Assembly (NCBI GenBank): GCA_012523895.1
Contig: JAAYSZ010000010.1
Location: 1-64,000, forward strand
Length of the DNA stretch: 64,000 nucleotides
Source of the DNA: Erysipelotrichaceae bacterium
GTDB lineage: Bacteria; Bacillota_I; Bacilli_A; Erysipelotrichales; Erysipelotrichaceae
Direction of reading: 5' to 3'
Position 1 is the stretch's first letter. Each line of letters begins with the position of its first letter. This document shows, one piece after another, positions 17,352-25,918 of this stretch. The position numbers were made by a program, and so were the translations under genes. The notes under the pieces were generated by a model. It did not search any database. It was not told the DNA's origin and saw only the letters and a list, made by a program, of their open reading frames with translations.

Positions 17352-17789
17352 CTAACCTTTTATCTTTAGCTCAACAGGTTTTTGAGCAGCATGAGGATGC
17401 TCTGGTCCCTCATAAACAAATAAATGAGTTCTCATTACATTCCCTAGTTTTGTATGCGGCAACATACCCTTAACAGCTTTTTCAACCCATTCAACAGTAT
17501 ATTTTTCACGCATTTCTTTTGTAGTTCTTGTTCTCAAACCACCTGGGTATTGAGAATGATTATAATAGCTTTTTTTGTTATCTTGATCACCTGTGATTAC
17601 AACCTTATCCGCATTAACGATAATTACATAATCACCACAATCAACATTAGGTGTATAAGTAGGTTTATGTTTACCTCTTAATACAGTTGCAACTTCAGTC
17701 GCAAGTCTTCCTAGTCTTAAACCAGTACCATCAACAACATACCATTGACGAACAACTTCACTAGGCTTAGCCATAGTTGTTTGGCGCAT
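17352..17789 (-). CDS. rplM: Ribosomal protein uL13
   Basis: 50S subunit protein L13, an early assembly protein, 145 aa from the canonical start MRQTTMAKPSEV. The signature region MLPHTKLG with HPHAAQKP near the end is present. The start at 17789 is preferred to an in-frame codon farther up because of GAGGAGGAAATTAAAA before it and family conservation. A promoter and an L13-type leader lie just upstream. Confidence 0.98.
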   Translation of the reverse strand: MRQTTMAKPSEVVRQWYVVDGTGLRLGRLATEVATVLRGKHKPTYTPNVDCGDYVIIVNADKVVITGDQDNKKSYYNHSQYPGGLRTRTTKEMREKYTVEWVEKAVKGMLPHTKLGNVMRTHLFVYEGPEHPHAAQKPVELKIKG

Positions 17790-17799
17790 TTTTAATTTC

Positions 17800-17847
17800 C
17801 TCCTCAACAAACGTAGTTTCCGGGGCTACATTTGGCACGAGTTGCCG
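17800..17847 (-). promoter_or_regulatory. L13-type ribosomal leader RNA
   Basis: The transcript between the start point and the rplM Shine-Dalgarno folds into two small hairpins: GGCA/TGCC closing ACTCG, then GTAG/CTAC closing CCCCGGAAA. Position and pattern match the Firmicutes L13 leader (autoregulation of rplM-rpsI). The match is from memory and not from a covariance search. Confidence 0.65.
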
Positions 17848-17853
17848 ATTAAC

Positions 17854-17882
17854 ATTGTATTACTTCAAAGTCAATAAGTCAA
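17854..17882 (-). promoter_or_regulatory. Promoter of rplM-rpsI
   Basis: A -35 TTGACT (17877-17882) and a -10 TACAAT (17854-17859) with an exact 17-nt spacer are read on the minus strand. It gives rplM-rpsI their own transcription unit apart from truA. Confidence 0.8.
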
Positions 17883-17892
17883 CCAAAACTTA

Positions 17893-18858
17893 CTAAAACA
17901 CAGCCTTTTTCACATTTTCTACCATCTTATCATTTAACTTAAAACTTGTATTACTAATAAGCTCTATTTCATCAGAAACTTTGATTAAACCTATAACATC
18001 TTCTTTATTTCTATATGCCAATATATACATATTTTCATCTATATTATTAAAATCTTTTATTAATCTTTTATCTTCTTTATGTATTGTTCTTATTAAATAT
18101 TCATCATCTAAATATATTAACTCAAAATATTCAACCTTATTTAAAGTAAGACCTATTGCATCCGCATTTTTATTAAATGCATTTTTATCTTTTTTATCTA
18201 ATATATTTTTAACATCATCAACACTTAATTTATTTCTTCCTACTTCAATTAAACAAGCCACAAGCATCCTTACCATATGCCTTAAAAAACCATTACCTTT
18301 AAACTTAATTTTTATTAAATCATTATCAACTTCAAAATCAATACTATAAATCTCTCTAACTTGATTTGGATACTTATCAATAGGACTTGCATTAAAAGAT
18401 GCAAAATCATGTAATCCAATAAAATATTTAGATGCTTTAATCATTTTATCAATATCTAATTTATAAAAGCACTTATAAACATAATCCTTATTAAATACAT
18501 CATATTCACCTAGATTAATTACATATTCATATTCCTTATATAAAACACAATATCTTGCATGAAATAATTCATTAACCTTTTTAACACTATTTATATAAAT
18601 ATCATCAGGTAAGTATGCATTTAATGCATACTTCCATTTTTCATTTTCCATATAAACATCACTATCAAAATGAAAAACCTGACCCCTTGCATTAACTTTT
18701 GAGTCAGTTCTTCCAGAAGCTACTATAGTAATATTTTCATTTGTGATCTTATATATTACTTTTTCAATAACTCCTTGGATAGTTTTTTTATTTAATTGTC
18801 TTTGCCATCCTACATAGTTTTTACCTATATAGCTAACAACAACCTTATATCTATGCAT
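17893..18858 (-). CDS. truA: tRNA pseudouridine synthase A with C-terminal extension
   Basis: Converts U38-40 of tRNA anticodon stems to pseudouridine. The catalytic Asp52 lies in ASGRTDSKVNARGQ, and GNGFLRHMVRML is the conserved C-half motif. The usual enzyme ends near residue 245 (GLTLNKVEY); this one continues for about 77 residues to 321. The extension begins IRTIHKEDKRLI and includes YILAYRNKEDVIGLIKV, faintly like half of a GNAT fold. The start at 18858 overlaps the ecfT stop, with GAGGA before it, so it is coupled to the ECF genes. Confidence 0.92.
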   Translation of the reverse strand: MHRYKVVVSYIGKNYVGWQRQLNKKTIQGVIEKVIYKITNENITIVASGRTDSKVNARGQVFHFDSDVYMENEKWKYALNAYLPDDIYINSVKKVNELFHARYCVLYKEYEYVINLGEYDVFNKDYVYKCFYKLDIDKMIKASKYFIGLHDFASFNASPIDKYPNQVREIYSIDFEVDNDLIKIKFKGNGFLRHMVRMLVACLIEVGRNKLSVDDVKNILDKKDKNAFNKNADAIGLTLNKVEYFELIYLDDEYLIRTIHKEDKRLIKDFNNIDENMYILAYRNKEDVIGLIKVSDEIELISNTSFKLNDKMVENVKKAVF

Positions 18859-19654
18859 ACATCCTCGACAATACAATCATTGAAACCATTAATATTAAAC
18901 TACAAACAATTAATGTATAATCAGATCCTTTCATTTTAAGAACCTTATATCTTGTCCTAGGCTTACCAGGAGAATATCCCCTAGCCTCCATTGCATTTGC
19001 TAAATCTTCAGCTCTTTGTAAAGCCGATACAAATAAAGGCACAATCAAAGATAATATAGCCATTATCTTTTCTTTAAAAGTTCCTTCCTTTAAATCAACT
19101 CCTCTACTTGCTTGAGCTTTCATAATTCTTTGCGTTTCTTCAATTAAATCAGGAATAAAACGTAAAGCAATACTAATAAGCATCGCAATTTCATGAGAAG
19201 GAACTCCAAACCTTTTAAAAGGCTTTAATAAATCCTCAATTCCTAAAGTTAAATCTAAAGGCTTTGTAGTAGCTGTTAATGTTGTAGTAGTCATTATCAT
19301 TAAAAATAATCTGATTGTTATATATAAAGTCTGAAATATAGCTTCACTATAAATAGTAAAACCAAAAACATCTAACAATAAATCTCCATCTTTAATAACT
19401 AAAGTATTAATAAACAATAAAAATAAAAGCATCATCATCATTGGCTTCATTGAATTAAAAATTATTTTTATATTTAATTTAGAAAGTAAAACAACCACAA
19501 AAACACTTAATCCAATAATTCCATATCCAATCCATCCACTAGGAAAGAATATTGAAACTATTATTATAAGCATTCCTATTATTTTAGACCTAGGATCCAT
19601 CTTATGAATAATTGAATCCAAAGGAATATATTTACCAAGTGTCAAACTATTCAT
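18851..19654 (-). CDS. ecfT: ECF transporter transmembrane protein EcfT
   Basis: Membrane scaffold of the energy-coupling factor module that works with exchangeable vitamin or metal S-components. 267 aa with five to six membrane segments. The coupling-helix motif SRGVDLKEG (ARG-type) and the second one EARGYSPGKPRT near the C-terminus are present. It overlaps ecfA2 by 4 nt and truA by 8 nt, so translation is coupled. No S-component gene is in this window. Confidence 0.95.
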   Translation of the reverse strand: MNSLTLGKYIPLDSIIHKMDPRSKIIGMLIIIVSIFFPSGWIGYGIIGLSVFVVVLLSKLNIKIIFNSMKPMMMMLLFLLFINTLVIKDGDLLLDVFGFTIYSEAIFQTLYITIRLFLMIMTTTTLTATTKPLDLTLGIEDLLKPFKRFGVPSHEIAMLISIALRFIPDLIEETQRIMKAQASRGVDLKEGTFKEKIMAILSLIVPLFVSALQRAEDLANAMEARGYSPGKPRTRYKVLKMKGSDYTLIVCSLILMVSMIVLSRMYA

Positions 19655-20499
19655 TTTTTAACCTGCCTACTAACAATCTTTACAAGAGACTCTATACTAT
19701 CAACTTCTTCATCAATCTTAAATCCCTTTTCTATTAAGCTATCTTTTAATCTAATAAGATGTGGAGCTAATATACCAAAACTCTTACATAAAGAACTATC
19801 TTTAAAAAAGCTCTTCACATCAGTCTTTAATTTAATTTGTCCTTGTGACATCACTACTACTTCATCACAATAAGCAAACACCTGTTCCATATCATGAGTA
19901 ACAATAATAATGGTCTTATTATATTTCTTATTTAAATCATAAAATAAATTCATCATAGACTTACTACCAGAAGGATCAAGTCCTGCAGTAGGTTCATCTA
20001 AAACAATAACCTTAGGATTCATAGCTAAAATACCCGCTATTGCAACTCTTCTTTTTTGACCACCCGATAATTCAAGTGGACTTTTTTCAAATAAAGACTC
20101 TTCTATTCCAACCATTTTTAAAGCTTCTTTTGCTTTTTTTTCACTATCTTCAAATCCAAAATTCTTTGGTCCAAATTCAACGTCTTTTAAAATTGTTTCT
20201 TCAAACAATTGATATTCAGGAAATTGAAAAACCAAACCAACATTTCTTCTTAAACCTTTAAGATCTTTTGGTTTTTCCCCACTTATAATTGTCCTATCCA
20301 AAACAGTAACCTTTCCAGAAGTAGGTAAAAGTAAAGCATTTAAATGTTGGACTAAAGTACTTTTTCCACTACCTGTTTCACCAACTATAGCTGTAATCTT
20401 ACCTTCTGTAATATCCAAATTAACATTAGATAATGCAGAATATCTAAAAGGAGTACCCTCTGAATAAATATGACTAACATTTTCAAATAAGATTGGCAA
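19651..20499 (-). CDS. ecfA2: ECF transporter ATPase EcfA2
   Basis: Second ATPase of the ECF module (282 aa). Walker A GETGSGKST, signature LSGGQKRRVAIAG, Walker B VIVLDEPTAGLDP and the switch His in IVTHDM are all intact. The start is TTG at 20499 with GGTGA six nt upstream. It overlaps the end of ecfA1 by 17 nt. Confidence 0.95.
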   Translation of the reverse strand: MPILFENVSHIYSEGTPFRYSALSNVNLDITEGKITAIVGETGSGKSTLVQHLNALLLPTSGKVTVLDRTIISGEKPKDLKGLRRNVGLVFQFPEYQLFEETILKDVEFGPKNFGFEDSEKKAKEALKMVGIEESLFEKSPLELSGGQKRRVAIAGILAMNPKVIVLDEPTAGLDPSGSKSMMNLFYDLNKKYNKTIIIVTHDMEQVFAYCDEVVVMSQGQIKLKTDVKSFFKDSSLCKSFGILAPHLIRLKDSLIEKGFKIDEEVDSIESLVKIVSRQVKK

Positions 20500-21298
20500 G
20501 CTGATTCACCAACCCTTCCATAGTAACTTCATCACTTATCTTAACTTTTTGTTTTCTTAACTCTTCAACCACTTTATAAGAAAATGGAATATCTAAACCA
20601 ATAGATAATAATTTTTTATTAACCATAACTTTACTAGGTTTTCCTTCCATTACAATTTTCCCTTGATTTAAAACAATTACATTATCACTTTCAACAACTT
20701 CTTCAACATCATGAGTAATAGAAATAATAGTCATCTTACTCTCTTTATGTAACTGCATAATTACATTTTTAATATCTTCCTTACCTTTTGGATCAAGCAT
20801 ACTAGTTGCTTCATCAAAAATAATAATATCAGGAGACATCGCTAAAATTCCTGCAATTGCTACTCTTTGTTTTTGACCACCAGAAAGTCTAGAAGGTTCA
20901 CTATTTAAAAAAGCCCTCATATTAACTTTATCTGAAAATCTTTCAATTATTGCATCCATATCTTTTTGAGGAACCATATAATTTTCAAGACCAAATGCAA
21001 TATCATCTCTTACAGTAGATCCAATAAATTGATTATCAGGGTTTTGAAAAACAATACCAATTTTTCCTCTAATAATTGATAAATTTTCTAAAGTTAAAGG
21101 AACACCTTCAACCATTATATTTCCTTTCAATGGTTCCAATAATCCTATTAATAATTTAGCGATAGTACTTTTACCACTTCCATTATGACCAATAATGGTT
21201 GTATAACTACCTTCTTTTATCTTAAAGCTAACATTATCAATAGCATTAATATTATCACCATATGAAAAACTTAAGTTATTTACTTCAATAACATTCAA
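20483..21298 (-). CDS. ecfA1: ECF transporter ATPase EcfA1
   Basis: First ATPase of the ECF module. Walker A is GHNGSGKST, signature LSGGQKQRVAIAG, Walker B IIIFDEATSMLDP, with Ala in place of the usual Pro as in other EcfA1. The TTG at 21298 is chosen because GAGGTG stands six nt upstream; an in-frame GTG at 21307 would lie inside that Shine-Dalgarno. First gene of ecfA1-ecfA2-ecfT-truA. Confidence 0.93.
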   Translation of the reverse strand: MNVIEVNNLSFSYGDNINAIDNVSFKIKEGSYTTIIGHNGSGKSTIAKLLIGLLEPLKGNIMVEGVPLTLENLSIIRGKIGIVFQNPDNQFIGSTVRDDIAFGLENYMVPQKDMDAIIERFSDKVNMRAFLNSEPSRLSGGQKQRVAIAGILAMSPDIIIFDEATSMLDPKGKEDIKNVIMQLHKESKMTIISITHDVEEVVESDNVIVLNQGKIVMEGKPSKVMVNKKLLSIGLDIPFSYKVVEELRKQKVKISDEVTMEGLVNQLANLI

Positions 21299-21343
21299 TA
21301 CACTCACCTCAAAGCCTTTACATTATACAATAATTAAACTTTT

Positions 21344-21784
21344 TTACAAAGCTTCATACAACATCTTTATATGAGGTATATCATCTATTAAAAATTCATC
21401 AGAAATCTGTTTAAATCCTTGTAACTCATAAAATGTTTTTGCATAAACTTGTGCTTCTATTCCTATTTTATTTACATAAAACTTATTTTTTATAAAATTA
21501 ATACCTTCATTAAGTAATTTACTACCTAAACCTTTTCTTCTATCCATTGAAATAACTCTACCAATAGAAACATCTTCCATAGTAACATTTTTAGGTACTA
21601 TTCTTAAATAAGCTTTAATACCATCTTTATCTTTATAATACATATGATAAGAAACTAAATCCGTATCATCAATTTCCTGATAAGGACAATTTTGTTCAAC
21701 CACAAAAACAGAAACTCTAAGTTTATATATATCAAATAATTCTTTTGTATTTAATTCATTAAAATGTTTAACTACTAATTCCAT
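21344..21784 (-). CDS. ElaA-like GNAT acetyltransferase
   Basis: Acyltransferase of the GNAT superfamily, ElaA subgroup (146 aa). The N-terminal LFDIYKLRVSVFVVEQNCPYQEID is the ElaA signature. The acetyl-CoA loop region reads SIGRVISMDRRKGLGSKL (R-x-x-G-x-G type). The substrate is unknown for the family. It sits upstream of the ECF genes on the same strand and has AGGTAGGA before its ATG. Confidence 0.85.
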   Translation of the reverse strand: MELVVKHFNELNTKELFDIYKLRVSVFVVEQNCPYQEIDDTDLVSYHMYYKDKDGIKAYLRIVPKNVTMEDVSIGRVISMDRRKGLGSKLLNEGINFIKNKFYVNKIGIEAQVYAKTFYELQGFKQISDEFLIDDIPHIKMLYEAL

Positions 21785-21803
21785 AAATCCTACCTAATTT
21801 AAA

Positions 21804-21821
21804 AAAGGCGAATTCGCCTTT
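21804..21821 (-). terminator. Terminator of the gene at 21820-22314
   Basis: The 7-bp stem AAAGGCG/CGCCTTT with a 4-nt AATT loop is followed on the minus strand by a T-run. The stop of the upstream gene is part of the stem base. Confidence 0.8.
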
Positions 21822-22314
21822 ATTGTTCTAATACTTCGTATCCTGTATATATACCACCTATTAGATTAACTTGGTTAGCTACATTAAATATCTCACTAAC
21901 AATTCTTCCTTTTTCACTGAAGAATTTCTTCACCAATATAACATCTTTTTCTTCTTCACCTACATAAGATACTTCATAAGCTTTTTCATCCATTAATGTT
22001 ACAAAAGCTTTTACATCTGTGTCCACACCAAAAGATGCATAATGTTTAATTTCAACTAAAGTATCATCAGGATAATCTGCTTCAAGTTTATCAGTTTGTC
22101 CATAAACTTTTTCAATAAATTTCTTACTTAAATAAGGATAAAGTTCAGAAATTTCATTTACATCAGCTGAATAACCAACCTCTTCTTCGTCATCTTCAAT
22201 TTTCACAAATGTTATATCATCATTTTCACTAACTTTTAATTCTAATCTCTTTAATAAGTAATATGCTGCACTTCCTCCAGCAACTAACAATCCAAGTATT
22301 AAACCTTTTTTCAT
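21820..22314 (-). CDS. Hypothetical membrane-anchored protein
   Basis: This 164-residue protein is not recognised. Residues 2-19 are a hydrophobic anchor (GLILGLLVAGGSAAYYLL) after two lysines. The rest is acidic, with a helix-rich stretch (ELYPYLSKKFIEKVYGQ) and a beta-rich C-terminal half. There is no lipobox. The start has GAGGTATCT in front, and the gene is a single unit before a terminator, just downstream of asd on the same strand. Confidence 0.7.
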   Translation of the reverse strand: MKKGLILGLLVAGGSAAYYLLKRLELKVSENDDITFVKIEDDEEEVGYSADVNEISELYPYLSKKFIEKVYGQTDKLEADYPDDTLVEIKHYASFGVDTDVKAFVTLMDEKAYEVSYVGEEEKDVILVKKFFSEKGRIVSEIFNVANQVNLIGGIYTGYEVLEQ

Positions 22315-22372
22315 ATAAGATACCTCACTTTAATTTATTTTAACATAATACAAAAATAATTAAAACACGCAA

Positions 22373-23356
22373 TTATAAACACTTAATTATAGCTACTGTA
22401 TTACTTGCGGCACCTTTTCTAATCTGATCACCACTACAGAATAATGAGTAACCACCTATTACTTTATCTTCTCTAATTCTACCAACTTCAATGATATCGT
22501 TGTTACTAGTACTTAAAGGCATAGGATAAACATTATTAGCTCCATCATCCACTAATTTAACGCCCTTACTACTTGCGACTGCTTCTCTAACTTCTTCTAT
22601 TGTTAAAGGTTCTTCAGTCGCAAAGCTAATAGAAACACTATGACTTCTAATTACAGGAACTCTAACACATGTACAAGTAACATCTAAGTTAGGTAAATGC
22701 ATTATTTTTCTTCCTTCATTTTGCATTTTCATTTCTTCATCTGTATATCCATCTTCTAAAAATGCTCCAATACCAGGGATACAATTATATGCGATTTGAT
22801 GTGCAAAAGTATTAGTTTCAATTTCTTTACCATCAATTAATGCTTTAACTTGATTTTCAAGTTCACTAACCCCTGCAACACCAGCACCAGAAACAGCTTG
22901 ATAAGTGCTAGCTACCATTTTAGTAAGCTTAGATTTTTTATTAATACCATATAAAGCCATAAATGCAATAATAGTACTACAGTTTGGATTTGCAATAATT
23001 CCATTATTCTTTTTTGCATCTTCACCATTTATCTCTGGAATTACTAAAGGTACATCATCATCTAATCTAAAAGCACTACTATTATCAATCAATACTGCTC
23101 CTGCTTTTTTAATAAATGGCGCAAAATACTTAGAAGACTTTCCACCTGCTGCACCTATTACAACATCTAAACCATCAAAACTATCTTCTTTAGCTTCGAT
23201 AACTTTTAAAGTTTCACCTCTAAATTCAAACTCTCTTCCAACACTTCTATGGCTTGCCATTAATCTAAGTTCATCAACTTTAATATCTTGTTCAACTAAA
23301 GAAACCATAACTTGTTGTCCAACTGCACCTGTTGCCCCTAAAATACCTATTCTCAT
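22373..23356 (-). CDS. asd: Aspartate-semialdehyde dehydrogenase
   Basis: NADPH-dependent reduction of aspartyl phosphate to aspartate semialdehyde. GATGAVG (7-13) binds the cofactor, and Cys126 in NPNCST is the catalytic thiol; GAGVAGVSELENQ and RVPVIRSHS are family landmarks. 327 aa. Its ATG overlaps the lysC stop (ATGA), and it is the last gene of hom-lysC-asd. Only a weak AT-rich hairpin follows. Confidence 0.97.
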   Translation of the reverse strand: MRIGILGATGAVGQQVMVSLVEQDIKVDELRLMASHRSVGREFEFRGETLKVIEAKEDSFDGLDVVIGAAGGKSSKYFAPFIKKAGAVLIDNSSAFRLDDDVPLVIPEINGEDAKKNNGIIANPNCSTIIAFMALYGINKKSKLTKMVASTYQAVSGAGVAGVSELENQVKALIDGKEIETNTFAHQIAYNCIPGIGAFLEDGYTDEEMKMQNEGRKIMHLPNLDVTCTCVRVPVIRSHSVSISFATEEPLTIEEVREAVASSKGVKLVDDGANNVYPMPLSTSNNDIIEVGRIREDKVIGGYSLFCSGDQIRKGAASNTVAIIKCL

Positions 23357-24690
23357 AACGTATCACTCCTTGTAATAAATCTATCATATATACATCTAAT
23401 AGTTTTTTCAAAATCTTTGTTTTCAACACCGATAATAATATCAATCTCATCAGCTGCTTGATTAATAATTCTAATGTTAATGTTGTGAGCACCTAGCTCT
23501 CCAAACAATAACCCTGACATTCCAGGTTTGTTTTTCATCCCTCTACCTACAACCGCAATTAAAGCTATCTTATCGATAACTGTAATATTGTCACAATCTA
23601 AATCTTTTTTCAATTTAGAAATAACTTCATAAATCACTTTTTCAATACCCTCAGTAGATACAACCACGCTAAATGAATCCACTCCTACTGGTACACTTTC
23701 AATAGAAACATTGAAATCCTCAAATACTTGTAATGTCTTTCTTAAAGCACCAACTTCACTAGAAATCTGAGGTTTATTTAATGTAATTACAGAAAAGTTT
23801 TTCTTTCCAGAAATTCCTGTAATAAAATGAGGAGGTTTTATCGCATCTTGTTTACTACAATCACTTAAAATCATAGTACCAGGATGATCAGGTTTATTAG
23901 TATTTCTAATATTAATAGGAATATTCTTTTCTCTTACAGGAAATATTGCCTCATCATGTAATACATTAGCACCCATGTAACTTAGTTCTCTAAGTTCACT
24001 ATAAGTAATGTAATCTATAGTCTTAGGATTTTTTACAATTCTAGGATCTGCGATTAGCAAACCAGAAACATCTGTCCAATTTTCATAAACATCCGCATTT
24101 ACAATATTAGCTAAAATAGAACCGCTAATATCACTTCCACCCCTAGACATAACCTTTATTGTTCCATTAGGTAAAGCACCATAGAATCCAGGAATTACAA
24201 CTTTTTTTCCTTTTTTTATTTTGTTTTTAAGTAATTCTCCACTTCTTTCAAAATTAACTTCACCACTATAATTAAAAGAAATAACTTCACTTGCATCAAT
24301 AAACTGAGCATCTAGATATTCAGCTAAACATATTGCGGTTAAGTATTCTCCTCTAGAAACTAAATAATCAACTCCAACTTCTTTATCCATTAATTCTCTA
24401 ATAATATCAAACTCTTTTTCTAAATTAACTTTTAAATTTAGTTCCTTTTTAATACCCATATACTTGTTATAAATCATATTAAATAAATCATCATATGGTA
24501 CACCATACTTTATATGTGCATGACATAAATAAAGTAAGTCAGTAACCTTGTGATCTTCATCATCCGATTTTCCACAAGCACTAGTAATTATAAACATTCT
24601 ATCTTTATCACTATCAATTATATTCTTAACTTTTTTAAACTGTGTAGCACTAGCTACAGAACTTCCACCAAACTTAACTACCTTAATCAT
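23353..24690 (-). CDS. lysC: Aspartate kinase
   Basis: First enzyme of the aspartate family pathway. It opens with KVVKFGGSSVA (Lys6 onward), has MSRGGSDISGS in the kinase domain, and two ACT repeats from about residue 300 on, the usual site of feedback by lysine or threonine. 445 aa, monofunctional. It overlaps hom and asd by 4 nt each. Because it is in an operon with hom and faces thrC, control by threonine seems likely. Confidence 0.95.
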   Translation of the reverse strand: MIKVVKFGGSSVASATQFKKVKNIIDSDKDRMFIITSACGKSDDEDHKVTDLLYLCHAHIKYGVPYDDLFNMIYNKYMGIKKELNLKVNLEKEFDIIRELMDKEVGVDYLVSRGEYLTAICLAEYLDAQFIDASEVISFNYSGEVNFERSGELLKNKIKKGKKVVIPGFYGALPNGTIKVMSRGGSDISGSILANIVNADVYENWTDVSGLLIADPRIVKNPKTIDYITYSELRELSYMGANVLHDEAIFPVREKNIPINIRNTNKPDHPGTMILSDCSKQDAIKPPHFITGISGKKNFSVITLNKPQISSEVGALRKTLQVFEDFNVSIESVPVGVDSFSVVVSTEGIEKVIYEVISKLKKDLDCDNITVIDKIALIAVVGRGMKNKPGMSGLLFGELGAHNINIRIINQAADEIDIIIGVENKDFEKTIRCIYDRFITRSDTL

Positions 24691-25832
24691 AACGAAACTC
24701 CTGCCACAAACATATTTTTATCATCTGTCTTTTCAATTAAATCCTTTAATTTAAATAAATCCATAGGTTCAGTAATGATTACATCAGAATCAATTTCTTT
24801 ATGAATATATTCTTTAAAATACTCTAAGTTTTTAGTTCTTACATAAAACTTACTCATATATTCTTCATTATTAATCTTTACATCATTATCTTTATTTATT
24901 TCTAAATCTTCATTATTTAAAAGTGAAACAATATCTTGAACTACTGCATGAGCTGTAGGAAACTTTCCAGCACCTTGTCCAATATAAGATGCAACACCTA
25001 AATTTTCACTCTTAAATTCAACACAATTCAAATTAGAATGAACATGAGCTAAGGTATCATTATTAGTGATATATTCAGGTAAAACAAAAACCTGTACATG
25101 ACCTTCTTTTTTAATACCCCTACCAACTAATTTAAGTGTTGATTGATGTCTTTTCCCAAAATAAATATCTCTTTGATTAACTGTTCTAACACCAAATGTT
25201 GTAATATCATCTAAATTCAACGATGTATCCCAAACCATATTTCCAGTTAAGCAACATTTATATTTAACATCATGACCATCTATATCATCACTAGGATCAC
25301 TTTCCGCATAACCAAGTTTTTGAGCTTCAACCAATACTGAATCAAAACTTTCACCCTCTTTAAACATCTTATCTAAAATAAAGTTTGTAGTACCATTAAA
25401 TATACCAATAAAATCATTAATCTCATCAACTCTTCTTGTATGTCTTATATTAGACATTACAGGAATACCACCACCAACACTAGCTTCAAAAATAACATTT
25501 ACACCATTTTTCTTAGCCAACTCTACTATTTCATCATAATAAGTAGCCATTACTTTCTTATTACTAGTAACTACATGTTTTTTCATATTTAAAGCTTTAG
25601 AGATACATAAAAAAGGAAATTCCAATCCACCTAAGCACTCAACCACTATATCAATATCATCATCTAAAGCATCATCAATATTAAAAACCATTCTTTCATC
25701 AGTAGCTTCACTACTATCTTTTACAAGAATTTTTTTAATCTCTAACTGTTTAGTAAACTGTGTATTACCCTTATCTATAATATTAGAAACACCGCTTCCA
25801 ACATTACCATGTCCTAATAACGCAATCTTCAT
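24687..25832 (-). CDS. hom: Homoserine dehydrogenase
   Basis: Reduces aspartate semialdehyde to homoserine. The nucleotide loop is GHGNVGSG (7-14), and GTTNFILDKM with YAESDPSDDIDGHD form the substrate and catalytic region. A short and diverged ACT-like C-terminus (about 310-381) makes it smaller than the common 430 aa form. First gene of the leftward operon, with TAGGAGGG before the start. Confidence 0.95.
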   Translation of the reverse strand: MKIALLGHGNVGSGVSNIIDKGNTQFTKQLEIKKILVKDSSEATDERMVFNIDDALDDDIDIVVECLGGLEFPFLCISKALNMKKHVVTSNKKVMATYYDEIVELAKKNGVNVIFEASVGGGIPVMSNIRHTRRVDEINDFIGIFNGTTNFILDKMFKEGESFDSVLVEAQKLGYAESDPSDDIDGHDVKYKCCLTGNMVWDTSLNLDDITTFGVRTVNQRDIYFGKRHQSTLKLVGRGIKKEGHVQVFVLPEYITNNDTLAHVHSNLNCVEFKSENLGVASYIGQGAGKFPTAHAVVQDIVSLLNNEDLEINKDNDVKINNEEYMSKFYVRTKNLEYFKEYIHKEIDSDVIITEPMDLFKLKDLIEKTDDKNMFVAGVSL

Positions 25833-25852
25833 AATTTAACTGTCCCTCCTAG

Positions 25853-25880
25853 AAAAACACTTGTTTTTGCAATAAAAACA
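25853..25880. promoter_or_regulatory. Triple AAAAACA half-site array between hom and thrC
   Basis: Three copies of a 7-bp half-site alternate in orientation: AAAAACA (25853-25859), TGTTTTT (25862-25868) and AAAAACA (25874-25880). The first two form a palindrome with a 2-nt centre, the last two one with a 5-nt centre. They overlap the -35 and spacer of the thrC promoter and the initial transcribed region of hom. Operator role inferred. Confidence 0.6.
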
Positions 25881-25889
25881 TAGTATCAT
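25861..25889 (+). promoter_or_regulatory. thrC promoter
   Basis: A -35 TTGTTT (25861-25866) and a -10 TATCAT (25884-25889) are 17 nt apart, giving a start near 25896 and a short leader with AAGGAG before the thrC ATG. Confidence 0.65.
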
Positions 25890-25908
25890 TTTTTTTAGAT
25901 GTAATCAA
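25880..25908 (-). promoter_or_regulatory. hom promoter
   Basis: On the minus strand a -35 TTGATT (25903-25908) and a -10 TACTAT (25880-25885) are 17 nt apart. Its -10 overlaps the -10 of the opposite thrC promoter, so the two polymerases exclude each other. Confidence 0.65.
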
Positions 25909-25918
25909 GGAGAATATT

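Noticed and set aside
25833..25918. Terminator or T-box in front of the threonine genes
   Set aside because: The repeats have no U-tract and no stem-specifier pattern, and they fit promoter-bound operators better.
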